Source: Caldithrix sp964468415
GTDB taxonomy: Bacteria; Calditrichota; Calditrichia; Calditrichales; Calditrichaceae
Assembly (NCBI GenBank): GCA_964468415.1
Contig: CAYXUS010000009.1
Span: 1 to 23,011 of the forward strand
Direction of reading: 5' to 3'
DNA length: 23,011 nucleotides
How positions within the stretch are numbered: the first letter of the stretch is position 1; the number at the start of each line of letters is the position of its first letter. The position numbers and the translations under genes are program-made. Below, in pieces: positions 7,345 through 13,517 of this stretch. Under the pieces are notes generated by a model. That model was not told the DNA's origin. It searched no databases and worked only from the letters and a program-made list of their open reading frames with translations.

Positions 7345-9027
7345 CTAAAATCCTATCGCTTTTCCCGGACTGCGTGGATCCGCCCAGCCGTACAAGCTTC
7401 CCTTTGCGATGCGAATCGCCTGCACAAACCCGAGGCTTTCCACACTACGCAAACGATATCCCATATTTCTGAGATTGTCTTTTGTATCGTTTGAAAAGCC
7501 GAATTGTTCCATTTCAATAACATCGGGCAACCATTGATGATGAAAACGCGGTGCTTCTACCGCCCGGCGGATGTTCATTCCAAAGTCGATGACATTTAAC
7601 AGCACCTGCAAAACCGAGGTAATAATGGTCGATCCGCCGGGTGCTCCCAAAACCATGTACAAAGAATCGTTGTGCAACACAATGGTGGGCGTCATTGAAC
7701 TTAGCATACGTTTTTCCGGGGCAATGGCGTTGGCTTCGTTGCCCACCAGGCCGAATTGATTGGGCGCACCCGGTTTGATGCTGAAGTCGTCCATCTCATT
7801 GTTCATTAATATCCCCGTACCTTCGATGACAATCCCGGATCCGTAATTTCCGTTTAACGTAAAGGTATTGGAAACGGCCCAGCCCTGGGCATCGGCAACG
7901 GAAAAATGGGTCGTTTCTTTTGTTTCTTTCAGAAGAATACCCGAATCCGACTTCCCTGCTTTTAACAAGGAAAGCCGGCATCGCAGCGAATCCGCATATT
8001 CCGCAGACAAAAGCCGTTCCAGTGGCGCCTGCACAAAATCCGGATCGCCAAGGTACAAGGCGCGATCACGGTAAGCAAAGCGTTCGGCCTCCGTAAGCAA
8101 ATGGATGTATTGCGCACTGTTGTGTCCCAATTCTTTCAAAGAGAAGGGGTGCAAAACATGCAATATTTCGGCCAATAACACGCCTCCGGAACTGGGCAAA
8201 GGCATGGAATAAATCGAGAATCCACGATAATCGATGCGGACGGGTTTGCGCCATTTCACTTTGTATTTGTGCAGGTCTTCTAAAGTGATTAATCCGCCGT
8301 GCTCTTTCATTTGCTTTGCGATAAGCCGCGCCGTTTGGCCGAAATAAAATTCTTTGTAGCCGTAAAGAGCTATCCTCTGGAGCGTCTTGGCCAGGTCGGT
8401 CTGACGCAATATTTCCCCCGGGGCATAGGCGCTGCTATCGTCTTTGAAAAAAATTTTTCTAGTAGCCGCGCAATAACTTAATTTGTCTTTTCTGTGTGCC
8501 AGTAACCAGGCCTGATGGCGATTCAGGCGAAAGCCGTTTTGTGCATAGTTTATGGCCGGCTCCAGCAATTGGCGCCATTTTAGCTTGCCAAATTTGTGGT
8601 GAACGGTCCAAAGGCCCATGACGGTCCCCGGAACACCGCTTGCCTTAAAACCAAGCAGGCTTGCATTTTCAATGACACGCCCTTCGGCATCTAAGTACAT
8701 ATCCCGGGATGCCGCCAGAGGCGCCACTTCCCTGTAATCCAGAGCAAAAATTTTATTTTGCGGAGTACGGATGAGCATAAAGCCGCCGCCGCCAATATTG
8801 CCCGCATTGGGGTAAGTAACGGCCAAGGTAAAGGCCACGGCCACAGCCGCATCCACCGCATTGCCGCCTTTTTGCAAAATGGATTTCCCAACGGCACTGG
8901 CAAGGGAGTCGGCACTTACCACCATGCCCCGCGTGGCAATAACCGGGCTAAAATGTTGCGCCCGAAGAATACTCTCTCCCTGCAAAAGCCAAAGGGCCAG
9001 TAAAAAAACAAGCAAGTAACGCTTCAT
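7345..9027 (-). CDS. ggt: gamma-glutamyltransferase, secreted
   Basis: This is an N-terminal-nucleophile hydrolase that cleaves the gamma-glutamyl bond of glutathione and related peptides and can transfer the glutamyl group to amino acids or water. The 560-residue precursor has a signal peptide (about 1-24, hydrophobic LLVFLLALWLL core), so the enzyme is periplasmic or exported. Autoprocessing should occur before T372 in ETTHFSVAD, giving a large and a small subunit. R99 (DYREVAP), the LSSMTPT loop (442-448) and GAPGGS (462-467, oxyanion) are all conserved. The length equals that of E. coli Ggt. Its ATG overlaps the stop of the thioredoxin-like gene by four bases. No other glutathione gene is in the window, so scavenging of peptides or polyglutamate are alternative roles. 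Confidence 0.93.
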   Translation of the reverse strand: MKRYLLVFLLALWLLQGESILRAQHFSPVIATRGMVVSADSLASAVGKSILQKGGNAVDAAVAVAFTLAVTYPNAGNIGGGGFMLIRTPQNKIFALDYREVAPLAASRDMYLDAEGRVIENASLLGFKASGVPGTVMGLWTVHHKFGKLKWRQLLEPAINYAQNGFRLNRHQAWLLAHRKDKLSYCAATRKIFFKDDSSAYAPGEILRQTDLAKTLQRIALYGYKEFYFGQTARLIAKQMKEHGGLITLEDLHKYKVKWRKPVRIDYRGFSIYSMPLPSSGGVLLAEILHVLHPFSLKELGHNSAQYIHLLTEAERFAYRDRALYLGDPDFVQAPLERLLSAEYADSLRCRLSLLKAGKSDSGILLKETKETTHFSVADAQGWAVSNTFTLNGNYGSGIVIEGTGILMNNEMDDFSIKPGAPNQFGLVGNEANAIAPEKRMLSSMTPTIVLHNDSLYMVLGAPGGSTIITSVLQVLLNVIDFGMNIRRAVEAPRFHHQWLPDVIEMEQFGFSNDTKDNLRNMGYRLRSVESLGFVQAIRIAKGSLYGWADPRSPGKAIGF

Positions 9028-9548
9028 TGCTTTTGTCCGTTCAAAATATTCCAGATGTCTTCTTCCAGGTAGGCCGAGGCAGGACTTTCCACAATTCGGC
9101 CAATTTCTTGCCCATTGCGTTCAAAAACAAAGGTAGGCACATATTCCACGTGATATTTTTTGGCCAGATCATTCGGAGAATTTTTCTTGCGATCCACGGC
9201 CCACATCTCAATTTTCAAATATTTTTTTAATCCTGCCTGCTCAACAATTTTAAAAAACCGAGGCACCTCGCGCTTGCTGTCAGGACACCAGGTAGCAAAG
9301 AAGATTTTCACCGTGGCAGGAGTGTGCACGGTTTTTAACTTTTCCAGAAAACGCGTTTGAGGCATGTAATTTTTTTCAACATCTTTCCAGGAAGGATAAT
9401 CGAAATACAACTGTTCCCGGCTTACTTTACCGTAAAGCATCTCCCGCCCGTCACGCATTACTTTTTTCGACGTTAAACGGTTCGAGCTGCACGAAAAAAA
9501 CAATGCCAAAATGAGTAGGAGCAGGCTACCTTGTTTGTGTGCTGTCAC
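9024..9548 (-). CDS. thioredoxin-fold lipoprotein with a single active-site cysteine (CxxS)
   Basis: With the GTG start at 9548 the protein has 174 residues. It begins with a lipoprotein-type signal (hydrophobic 9-18, then FFSC with C20 as the likely lipidated residue). A thioredoxin-like domain follows: beta strand TVKIFFATWC, active-site motif WCPDS (87-91) and the cis-proline loop VPTF (137-140). The motif has only one cysteine, C88; C20 is the only other cysteine. A dithiol oxidoreductase cycle is therefore impossible within the monomer, and a monothiol, thiol-transfer or binding role is more likely. A longer frame opens at 9614, but AGGAG stands eight bases before this GTG and the N-terminus then makes a proper signal sequence. 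It overlaps the RodZ-like gene by 23 bases and ggt by four. Confidence 0.8.
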   Translation of the reverse strand: MTAHKQGSLLLLILALFFSCSSNRLTSKKVMRDGREMLYGKVSREQLYFDYPSWKDVEKNYMPQTRFLEKLKTVHTPATVKIFFATWCPDSKREVPRFFKIVEQAGLKKYLKIEMWAVDRKKNSPNDLAKKYHVEYVPTFVFERNGQEIGRIVESPASAYLEEDIWNILNGQKQ

Positions 9549-10368
9549 CCTGGCTACTCCTTTTTGTTGAATTTGTACTATTCCTTCCGGGCCTGACCAC
9601 CCTTTTTTTAACAATACCCTGTCTGGTTACTTTCATGTAAGAAATAACCTCTCCCTGTTTTGCCAAAGGCGCATACACCAGCGAATCCATTTGCAATGTA
9701 ATGGCAAATGGCGCTCCGATGGTAAATTCCACAACCGAATCGGCCACAATTTTTACGGCATTATTTCCTTTCAAAATAAAATCCGAGGTATCGGCATGGT
9801 CCTTAATGTAACGTACCCAACTTTTGTCATGAGCTTTGAGCAAAATTTCCAGAGAATCCGCTGCCCTCGGGGAAGTTTTAACTTCTTGCTTTTTTTTAGC
9901 CTGAACTTCTTTCACGATTTCCTGAGCGGTCAGTTCTTTGACCGGCATTTCTTTTTCCGAAATTTTTGCCGAATTGTTACGCATCAGCAACCACACGAGA
10001 AAAATAATAATAAGTAGAGGGATGCCGCCATACACAATTTTTAACAGTTGTGCTTTGGAAATGAATTCTTTCTTCTCGCCCGTCGCTTTTTTGTGAAAAA
10101 CCGTTGTCGTTTTGGCGGGAGGCCGACGCAGCGCATCAAACTGCTGCAAATAACTTTCCCAGTTTTCGATTCCTAATTCCTGAAGATAGCTTTTAAAAAT
10201 AAAACGATCATAAACTTGCGGTAGCCTGTCCAGCTCCCCGCTTTCCAGCCATTCCAGATATTGCAGACGAATTCGTGTTTTTTCCGAGATCGTCTGCAAA
10301 GAAATTCGTTTCTCTTCGCGAATGGCCTTAAGTTCGCTGATTATTTGATTAAACGCTTCATGATCCAT
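9526..10368 (-). CDS. RodZ-like helix-turn-helix membrane protein
   Basis: The 280-residue protein has an N-terminal HTH_25/Xre-like domain (about 8-78: LKAIREEKRISLQTISEKT, then the VYDRFIFKSYLQELGI segment typical of RodZ), a basic linker, one transmembrane helix (about 112-129) and a periplasmic part with a DUF4115-like beta domain (about 172-248: SWVRYIKD, DFILKGNNAVKI). In the RodZ family the cytoplasmic HTH binds MreB and helps set rod shape. No mreB or other shape gene is nearby here. The tail after residue 250 is rich in K, R, S and T and looks disordered. It overlaps the recJ stop by 11 bases and has GAGG nine bases before its ATG. A membrane-bound regulator of the same architecture is the alternative. 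Confidence 0.8.
   Translation of the reverse strand: MDHEAFNQIISELKAIREEKRISLQTISEKTRIRLQYLEWLESGELDRLPQVYDRFIFKSYLQELGIENWESYLQQFDALRRPPAKTTTVFHKKATGEKKEFISKAQLLKIVYGGIPLLIIIFLVWLLMRNNSAKISEKEMPVKELTAQEIVKEVQAKKKQEVKTSPRAADSLEILLKAHDKSWVRYIKDHADTSDFILKGNNAVKIVADSVVEFTIGAPFAITLQMDSLVYAPLAKQGEVISYMKVTRQGIVKKRVVRPGRNSTNSTKRSSQGDSTQTR
9557..9561 (-). promoter_or_regulatory. Shine-Dalgarno site for the GTG start of the thioredoxin-like gene
   Basis: AGGAG eight bases before GTG at 9548 lies inside the last codons of the RodZ-like gene. It decides the start in favour of a lipoprotein signal sequence directly at the N-terminus. Confidence 0.7.
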
Positions 10369-12073
10369 TGCGTATTACCTCAATATCTTTAATGCGCATT
10401 TGGATGGTTGTTTTTCCGTTCCATCTGTTTTCTTCCAAAACATACGCACAATTTAACGCGGTATGCGGCTGATGAATATCCTGAACAAACTGCCCCAGAT
10501 TGTACCCGATCGCATCCAGCACTACCCCGCGTTGCTTGAATTTAGCCTTCAGATGATTTCTTCCCACAACCCGCACGTACCCGAACGGCTTTACATCGTA
10601 CGAAACAAAAACCGGGCGCATGTTCCCCGGCCCAAACGGAGCCAACGATTTCAAAGAAGTGAAAAAATGGGCGTCCAGCTGATCAAAGGTTAATTCCGCG
10701 TCAATTTTAAGCCGGGGCACCATTTCATTAATTTTTAATTCGAATTCCGAGATTTCATTGATGCGCCGATCCAACAACTCAATGTTTTCGGCCCGAATGG
10801 TTAACCCCGCTGCAAATTTATGTCCGCCGAAATTAATGAACAAATCTTTTAACTTTTTGAATCCTTCGTAAATATCGAAATTGCCCGTCGAACGTGCCGA
10901 GCCTTTTCCGATGCCATCCTGAATGGAAATGAGAATGGTCGGCCGGTTAAACTTTTCCATCAGGCGCGAGGCCACAATTCCAATGACCCCGGTGTGCCAG
11001 TTTTCTTTGGCCAGAACCAGGATGCGTTTGGATTCCAAATCTACCTGATTTTCAATCAGCTCCAGAGCTTCTTCGTAGGTAATCTCATCAATATCCTTGC
11101 GCGTACGGTTTTCGTGCTCCAGAATCCGTGCGATATTTCTGCCCTGCTGAAAACTACGCGTCGTAAGCAGAAAAACCGCTTTTTTGGCATTGGACATCCG
11201 GCCCACGGCATTCAGGCGCGGGGCAAGGACAAAGACAATGGCATTTACGGTTAACTCGCGCCCCAGCAAACCGCTACTTTCCAGCAGTGCCATTAATCCC
11301 GGACGCGGCTTGTCGTTAATCATCTTCAGACCATTGTACATGAAAATCCGATTTTCATCCAAAAGCTGCACAATATCGGCAGCCGTGCCAATAGCCACCA
11401 AATCCAGATACTGCTCGGGAAAGGAAGGATCGATCCCCAAGCGCATGGCCAATGCCTGCAAAACCTTGTAGGCAACGCCGCATCCGGCCAGCTCTTTAAA
11501 GGGATAGGTACTTTTCGGTAACTTGGGATTCAAAACCGCAACCGCCCGGGGAATGGTTTCACTCGGCTCGTGATGATCACAAACAATCACATCCATGCCC
11601 AGTTCATTGGCATAATCCACTTCTTCGATCGCCGTAATTCCGCAATCCACCGTAATAATCAGAGAAGCGCCTTTTTGTTTGGCTACTTCAATGCCTTCTT
11701 TGGACACTCCGTAGCCTTCTCTGAACCGGCTGGGAATGAAGAAAGAAACCTTACCCCCCAAATAAAAAAGTCCGTCGTACAGAATGGAGACACTGGTCAC
11801 CCCGTCTACGTCGTAATCACCGTAAATCAAAATGGTTTCGCCTTCACGCAGAGCCTTGATAATGCGCTCGATGGCAATGTCCATTCCCGGCATTAAAAAA
11901 GGATCGTGCAAATTGTCGAGTGTCAAATTAAAAAAGCGCTCCGCCTTCTCTTCGGTATCGATTTGGCGATTGTACAGGATTTTGGCAATAATTGGCGGTA
12001 AGTTAAAGCGGTTAACCAGCGGTTTGATCTTATCGAATTGGATGTCTGGTGGTAAAACCCATTGGTACAACAT
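10358..12073 (-). CDS. recJ: single-stranded-DNA-specific exonuclease RecJ
   Basis: RecJ is a 5'-to-3' ssDNA exonuclease of the DHH phosphoesterase superfamily, used in recombinational and mismatch repair. The 571-residue protein has motif I YGDYDVDG (84-91), a second metal motif TVDCG, the DHH motif CDHH (165-168), GTAADIV (229-235), and the DHHA1 signature GGHKFAAG with the nearby GVIGIVASRL. The length is near that of E. coli RecJ. The frame stays open upstream to an ATG at 12142, but those codons lie inside the RNase P RNA; the ATG at 12073 begins MLYQWVLPP, the usual RecJ N-terminus. No clear Shine-Dalgarno precedes it: the only purine-rich GGATC lies in the P1 stem of rnpB. Confidence 0.95.
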   Translation of the reverse strand: MLYQWVLPPDIQFDKIKPLVNRFNLPPIIAKILYNRQIDTEEKAERFFNLTLDNLHDPFLMPGMDIAIERIIKALREGETILIYGDYDVDGVTSVSILYDGLFYLGGKVSFFIPSRFREGYGVSKEGIEVAKQKGASLIITVDCGITAIEEVDYANELGMDVIVCDHHEPSETIPRAVAVLNPKLPKSTYPFKELAGCGVAYKVLQALAMRLGIDPSFPEQYLDLVAIGTAADIVQLLDENRIFMYNGLKMINDKPRPGLMALLESSGLLGRELTVNAIVFVLAPRLNAVGRMSNAKKAVFLLTTRSFQQGRNIARILEHENRTRKDIDEITYEEALELIENQVDLESKRILVLAKENWHTGVIGIVASRLMEKFNRPTILISIQDGIGKGSARSTGNFDIYEGFKKLKDLFINFGGHKFAAGLTIRAENIELLDRRINEISEFELKINEMVPRLKIDAELTFDQLDAHFFTSLKSLAPFGPGNMRPVFVSYDVKPFGYVRVVGRNHLKAKFKQRGVVLDAIGYNLGQFVQDIHQPHTALNCAYVLEENRWNGKTTIQMRIKDIEVIRNGS

Positions 12074-12087
12074 GGCGATTTTATAAT

Positions 12088-12512
12088 AGATCCGGATGAA
12101 TCTATAAGCCGAATTCTGTATCCTACAAGGGACGGTAGTCATTTATCTTAGTTGTCCGTTGCCGGGCAACTTAAGCGACCTACCCTGAAGTGTGTCCCAA
12201 ACGGGACGCGTACCGGGCAGTACGCTTCCGCAAAATGCGGAATCCTTCTTTATTTGGCCTTGCATCAGATTGGGTTTTTCCTACCTCCGACGTTTGATAC
12301 CTTGCGGTATTTCCCTTACGGAACGGAGTGGTGGGCTCTTACCCCGCCTTTTCACCCTTATCCCGCCATTGGCGGGACGGTATGTTTTCTGTGACACTCT
12401 CCGTCGGTGCGTTTTAATGCACCGCCCCTGATTTCTCAGGGAACCCTGCCCCATGCTGTTCGGACTTTCCTCCCAAATTATTATTGGGTGGCTACCCGAT
12501 TCATCCGGATCT
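12088..12512 (-). ncRNA. rnpB: RNase P RNA, bacterial type A
   Basis: On the minus strand the conserved 5' element GGAGGAAAGTCCG (P4 side, near 12462-12474), the internal CACAGAAAACATACCG (near 12372-12393) and the 3' element ACAGAATTCGGC (12108-12119) occur in the order and spacing of bacterial RNase P RNA. The ends pair: 12085-12102 and 12498-12515 are perfectly complementary over 18 bp and form a long P1. Internal GC-rich hairpins such as CCCGCCATTGGCGGG fit the variable arms. The RNA is the catalytic subunit that removes tRNA 5' leaders. Ends are given to within a few bases. The zinc-ribbon gene stops about 20 bases upstream and recJ starts about 15 bases downstream, and no convincing separate promoter or terminator was seen. 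Confidence 0.95.
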
Positions 12513-12532
12513 ATTTATCCTTTTATTTAATT

Positions 12533-13237
12533 TTACTCGTAATAAACCAATATTCTTCCGCAAAATTCACAGGTGTAAATCTTATTCATCTTTTTCACTT
12601 CAACCACCTTTTGCGGAGGAATATAGGAGTAACAACCGCCACATACCCCATTTTCGATTTTTGCAATGGCTTGTCCGCCACGAGCTTCGCGGACCAATTC
12701 GTATGTTTTGATGAGCTCAGGATCCATTTTTTCGATTATGATTTCTCGCTCCTGAGTGAGCAATTTTTCTTCTTCTGCGGTCTGATTCAATTTTTTGTCC
12801 AGTTCAATGCGGTTCTCTTCCAACTCGCTGGAAATCTTCTCGATTTCTTCTTCCAATTGCTGAATTTCTTGCAAAAGATTTTCAATATTGGTGTGTTTTT
12901 CTTTTAATTCTTCTTCACTTACCTTTAACTTTTCTTTTGCCGAATCGGTTTCGGCCATAATCGCATCGTATTCGCGATTGGTCTTTACCTGATACAGTTT
13001 TTCCTCGAATTCGTCCAATTTTTTCTTGGATTCTTCGATGGTTAATTCGAGCTCTTTTTGGCGCAATCTTTCCGCCTTTAAATTCTCATTCTTCTCCGTA
13101 AGCAAATTTTTCTTTTCGTTTAGCTTGCCTTCTAACTCTTCAACGATAACAGGCAAATCCCCACGTTCCGCTTTTAATTCATCCAGACGATTGTCTATTT
13201 CCTGCAATTCAATGAGCGCGTATAATGTTTTCTGCAA
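12533..13237 (-). CDS. coiled-coil protein with C4 zinc ribbon (DUF164 / CdsZ-like)
   Basis: The 234-residue protein is almost entirely a charged coiled coil up to about residue 180 (long runs of E, K, L and Q, including the conserved TNREYDAIMAE segment). It ends in a zinc ribbon with C199-x2-C202 and C223-x2-C226 (VCGGC ... TCEFC). This is the layout of the PF02591-type family, one member of which was named CdsZ in Chlamydia. Nucleic-acid or protein binding is assumed for the family; the function here is not known. The start is a TTG at 13237 with AGGAGG seven bases upstream, and no ATG lies between. An intrinsic terminator stands directly before the ribosome-binding site (see that entry). 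Confidence 0.88.
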   Translation of the reverse strand: MQKTLYALIELQEIDNRLDELKAERGDLPVIVEELEGKLNEKKNLLTEKNENLKAERLRQKELELTIEESKKKLDEFEEKLYQVKTNREYDAIMAETDSAKEKLKVSEEELKEKHTNIENLLQEIQQLEEEIEKISSELEENRIELDKKLNQTAEEEKLLTQEREIIIEKMDPELIKTYELVREARGGQAIAKIENGVCGGCYSYIPPQKVVEVKKMNKIYTCEFCGRILVYYE

Positions 13238-13244
13238 TGTATGA

Positions 13245-13250
13245 CCTCCT
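13245..13250 (-). promoter_or_regulatory. Shine-Dalgarno site for the TTG start of the zinc-ribbon gene
   Basis: AGGAGG lies seven bases before TTG at 13237. It begins only some eight bases after the T-tract of the upstream terminator hairpin, so the hairpin could also influence translation. Confidence 0.8.
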
Positions 13251-13258
13251 TTTTATAT

Positions 13259-13296
13259 AAAAAAAGTGCATTCATCTTATTTTGATGAATGCACTT
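13259..13296 (-). terminator. intrinsic terminator or attenuator before the zinc-ribbon gene
   Basis: A perfect 13-bp stem (13264-13276 with 13284-13296, AAGTGCATTCATC and its complement) with a seven-base loop is followed on the minus strand by seven T residues. It should end transcripts coming from the tRNA. Because the zinc-ribbon gene's Shine-Dalgarno follows immediately, any transcript of that gene started upstream must read through it. Confidence 0.85.
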
Positions 13297-13304
13297 ATTG
13301 GACT

Positions 13305-13364
13305 TTATGTTAATTTTCCAGAACCTGGAACTTTTTGCTGTGATTTAGGAGCGATTCCTTTCAT
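13305..13364 (-). CDS. possible 19-residue small ORF between tRNA and terminator
   Basis: An ATG at 13364 preceded by AGGA (seven-base spacing) opens a 19-codon frame, peptide MKGIAPKSQQKVPGSGKLT, ending in TAA eight bases before the terminator stem. The peptide is basic and hydrophilic with no membrane segment. I recognise no family. The support is the ribosome-binding site, the tidy position in front of an intrinsic terminator and a cotranscribed tRNA 27 bases upstream. Part of the frame also forms a small inverted repeat (TTCCAG/CTGGAA, 13316-13330), so the region could be structured leader RNA instead. Confidence 0.3.
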   Translation of the reverse strand: MKGIAPKSQQKVPGSGKLT

Positions 13365-13391
13365 GAAATATCCTAAACTTTCTTTTATTTG

Positions 13392-13465
13392 TGGGCCCAC
13401 AGGGACTCGAACCCCGGACCAGCCGATTATGAGTCGGCCGCTCTAACCAACTGAGCTATGGGCCC
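13392..13465 (-). tRNA. tRNA with CAU anticodon, probably Ile2 (lysidine type)
   Basis: The 74-base cloverleaf is complete: acceptor stem GGGCCCA/TGGGCCC, D-arm TAGCTCAGTTGGTTAGAGC, anticodon stem GCCGA/TCGGC around the loop CTCATAA, and T-arm with GGTTCGAGTCC. The anticodon is CAU. C4-G69 and C5-G68 pairs in the acceptor stem are the features that TilS uses to tell tRNA-Ile2 from elongator Met, and the CTCATAA loop suits Ile2, so the AUA-reading isoleucine tRNA is the better call. Elongator tRNA-Met is the alternative; an initiator is unlikely because position 1-72 is a normal G-C pair. CCA is not encoded after the discriminator A. Confidence 0.93.
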
Positions 13466-13487
13466 CTTCTTCATTAACCGAATGCCA

Positions 13488-13516
13488 AATTTATTAAAGC
13501 AACATTTTAAAATCAA
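13488..13516 (-). promoter_or_regulatory. candidate promoter of the tRNA gene
   Basis: The minus strand has TTGATT, a 17-base spacer and TAAATT, placed right after the stop of the 742-aa gene and giving a predicted start about 15 bases before the tRNA. Four of six bases match at each box. Confidence 0.42.
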
Positions 13517-13517
13517 A

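Noticed and set aside
9549..9614. Longer ATG start for the thioredoxin-like protein.
   Set aside because: It would put 22 hydrophilic residues before the signal sequence; GTG at 9548 has AGGAG and gives a proper lipoprotein signal.
12074..12142. Upstream extension of the recJ frame to an ATG at 12142.
   Set aside because: These codons are the 3' part of the RNase P RNA, and RecJ proteins normally start at the MLYQWVL position.
12516..12560. Dedicated rnpB promoter inside the end of the zinc-ribbon gene.
   Set aside because: AT-rich boxes exist, but none has an acceptable -35, spacer and -10 together.
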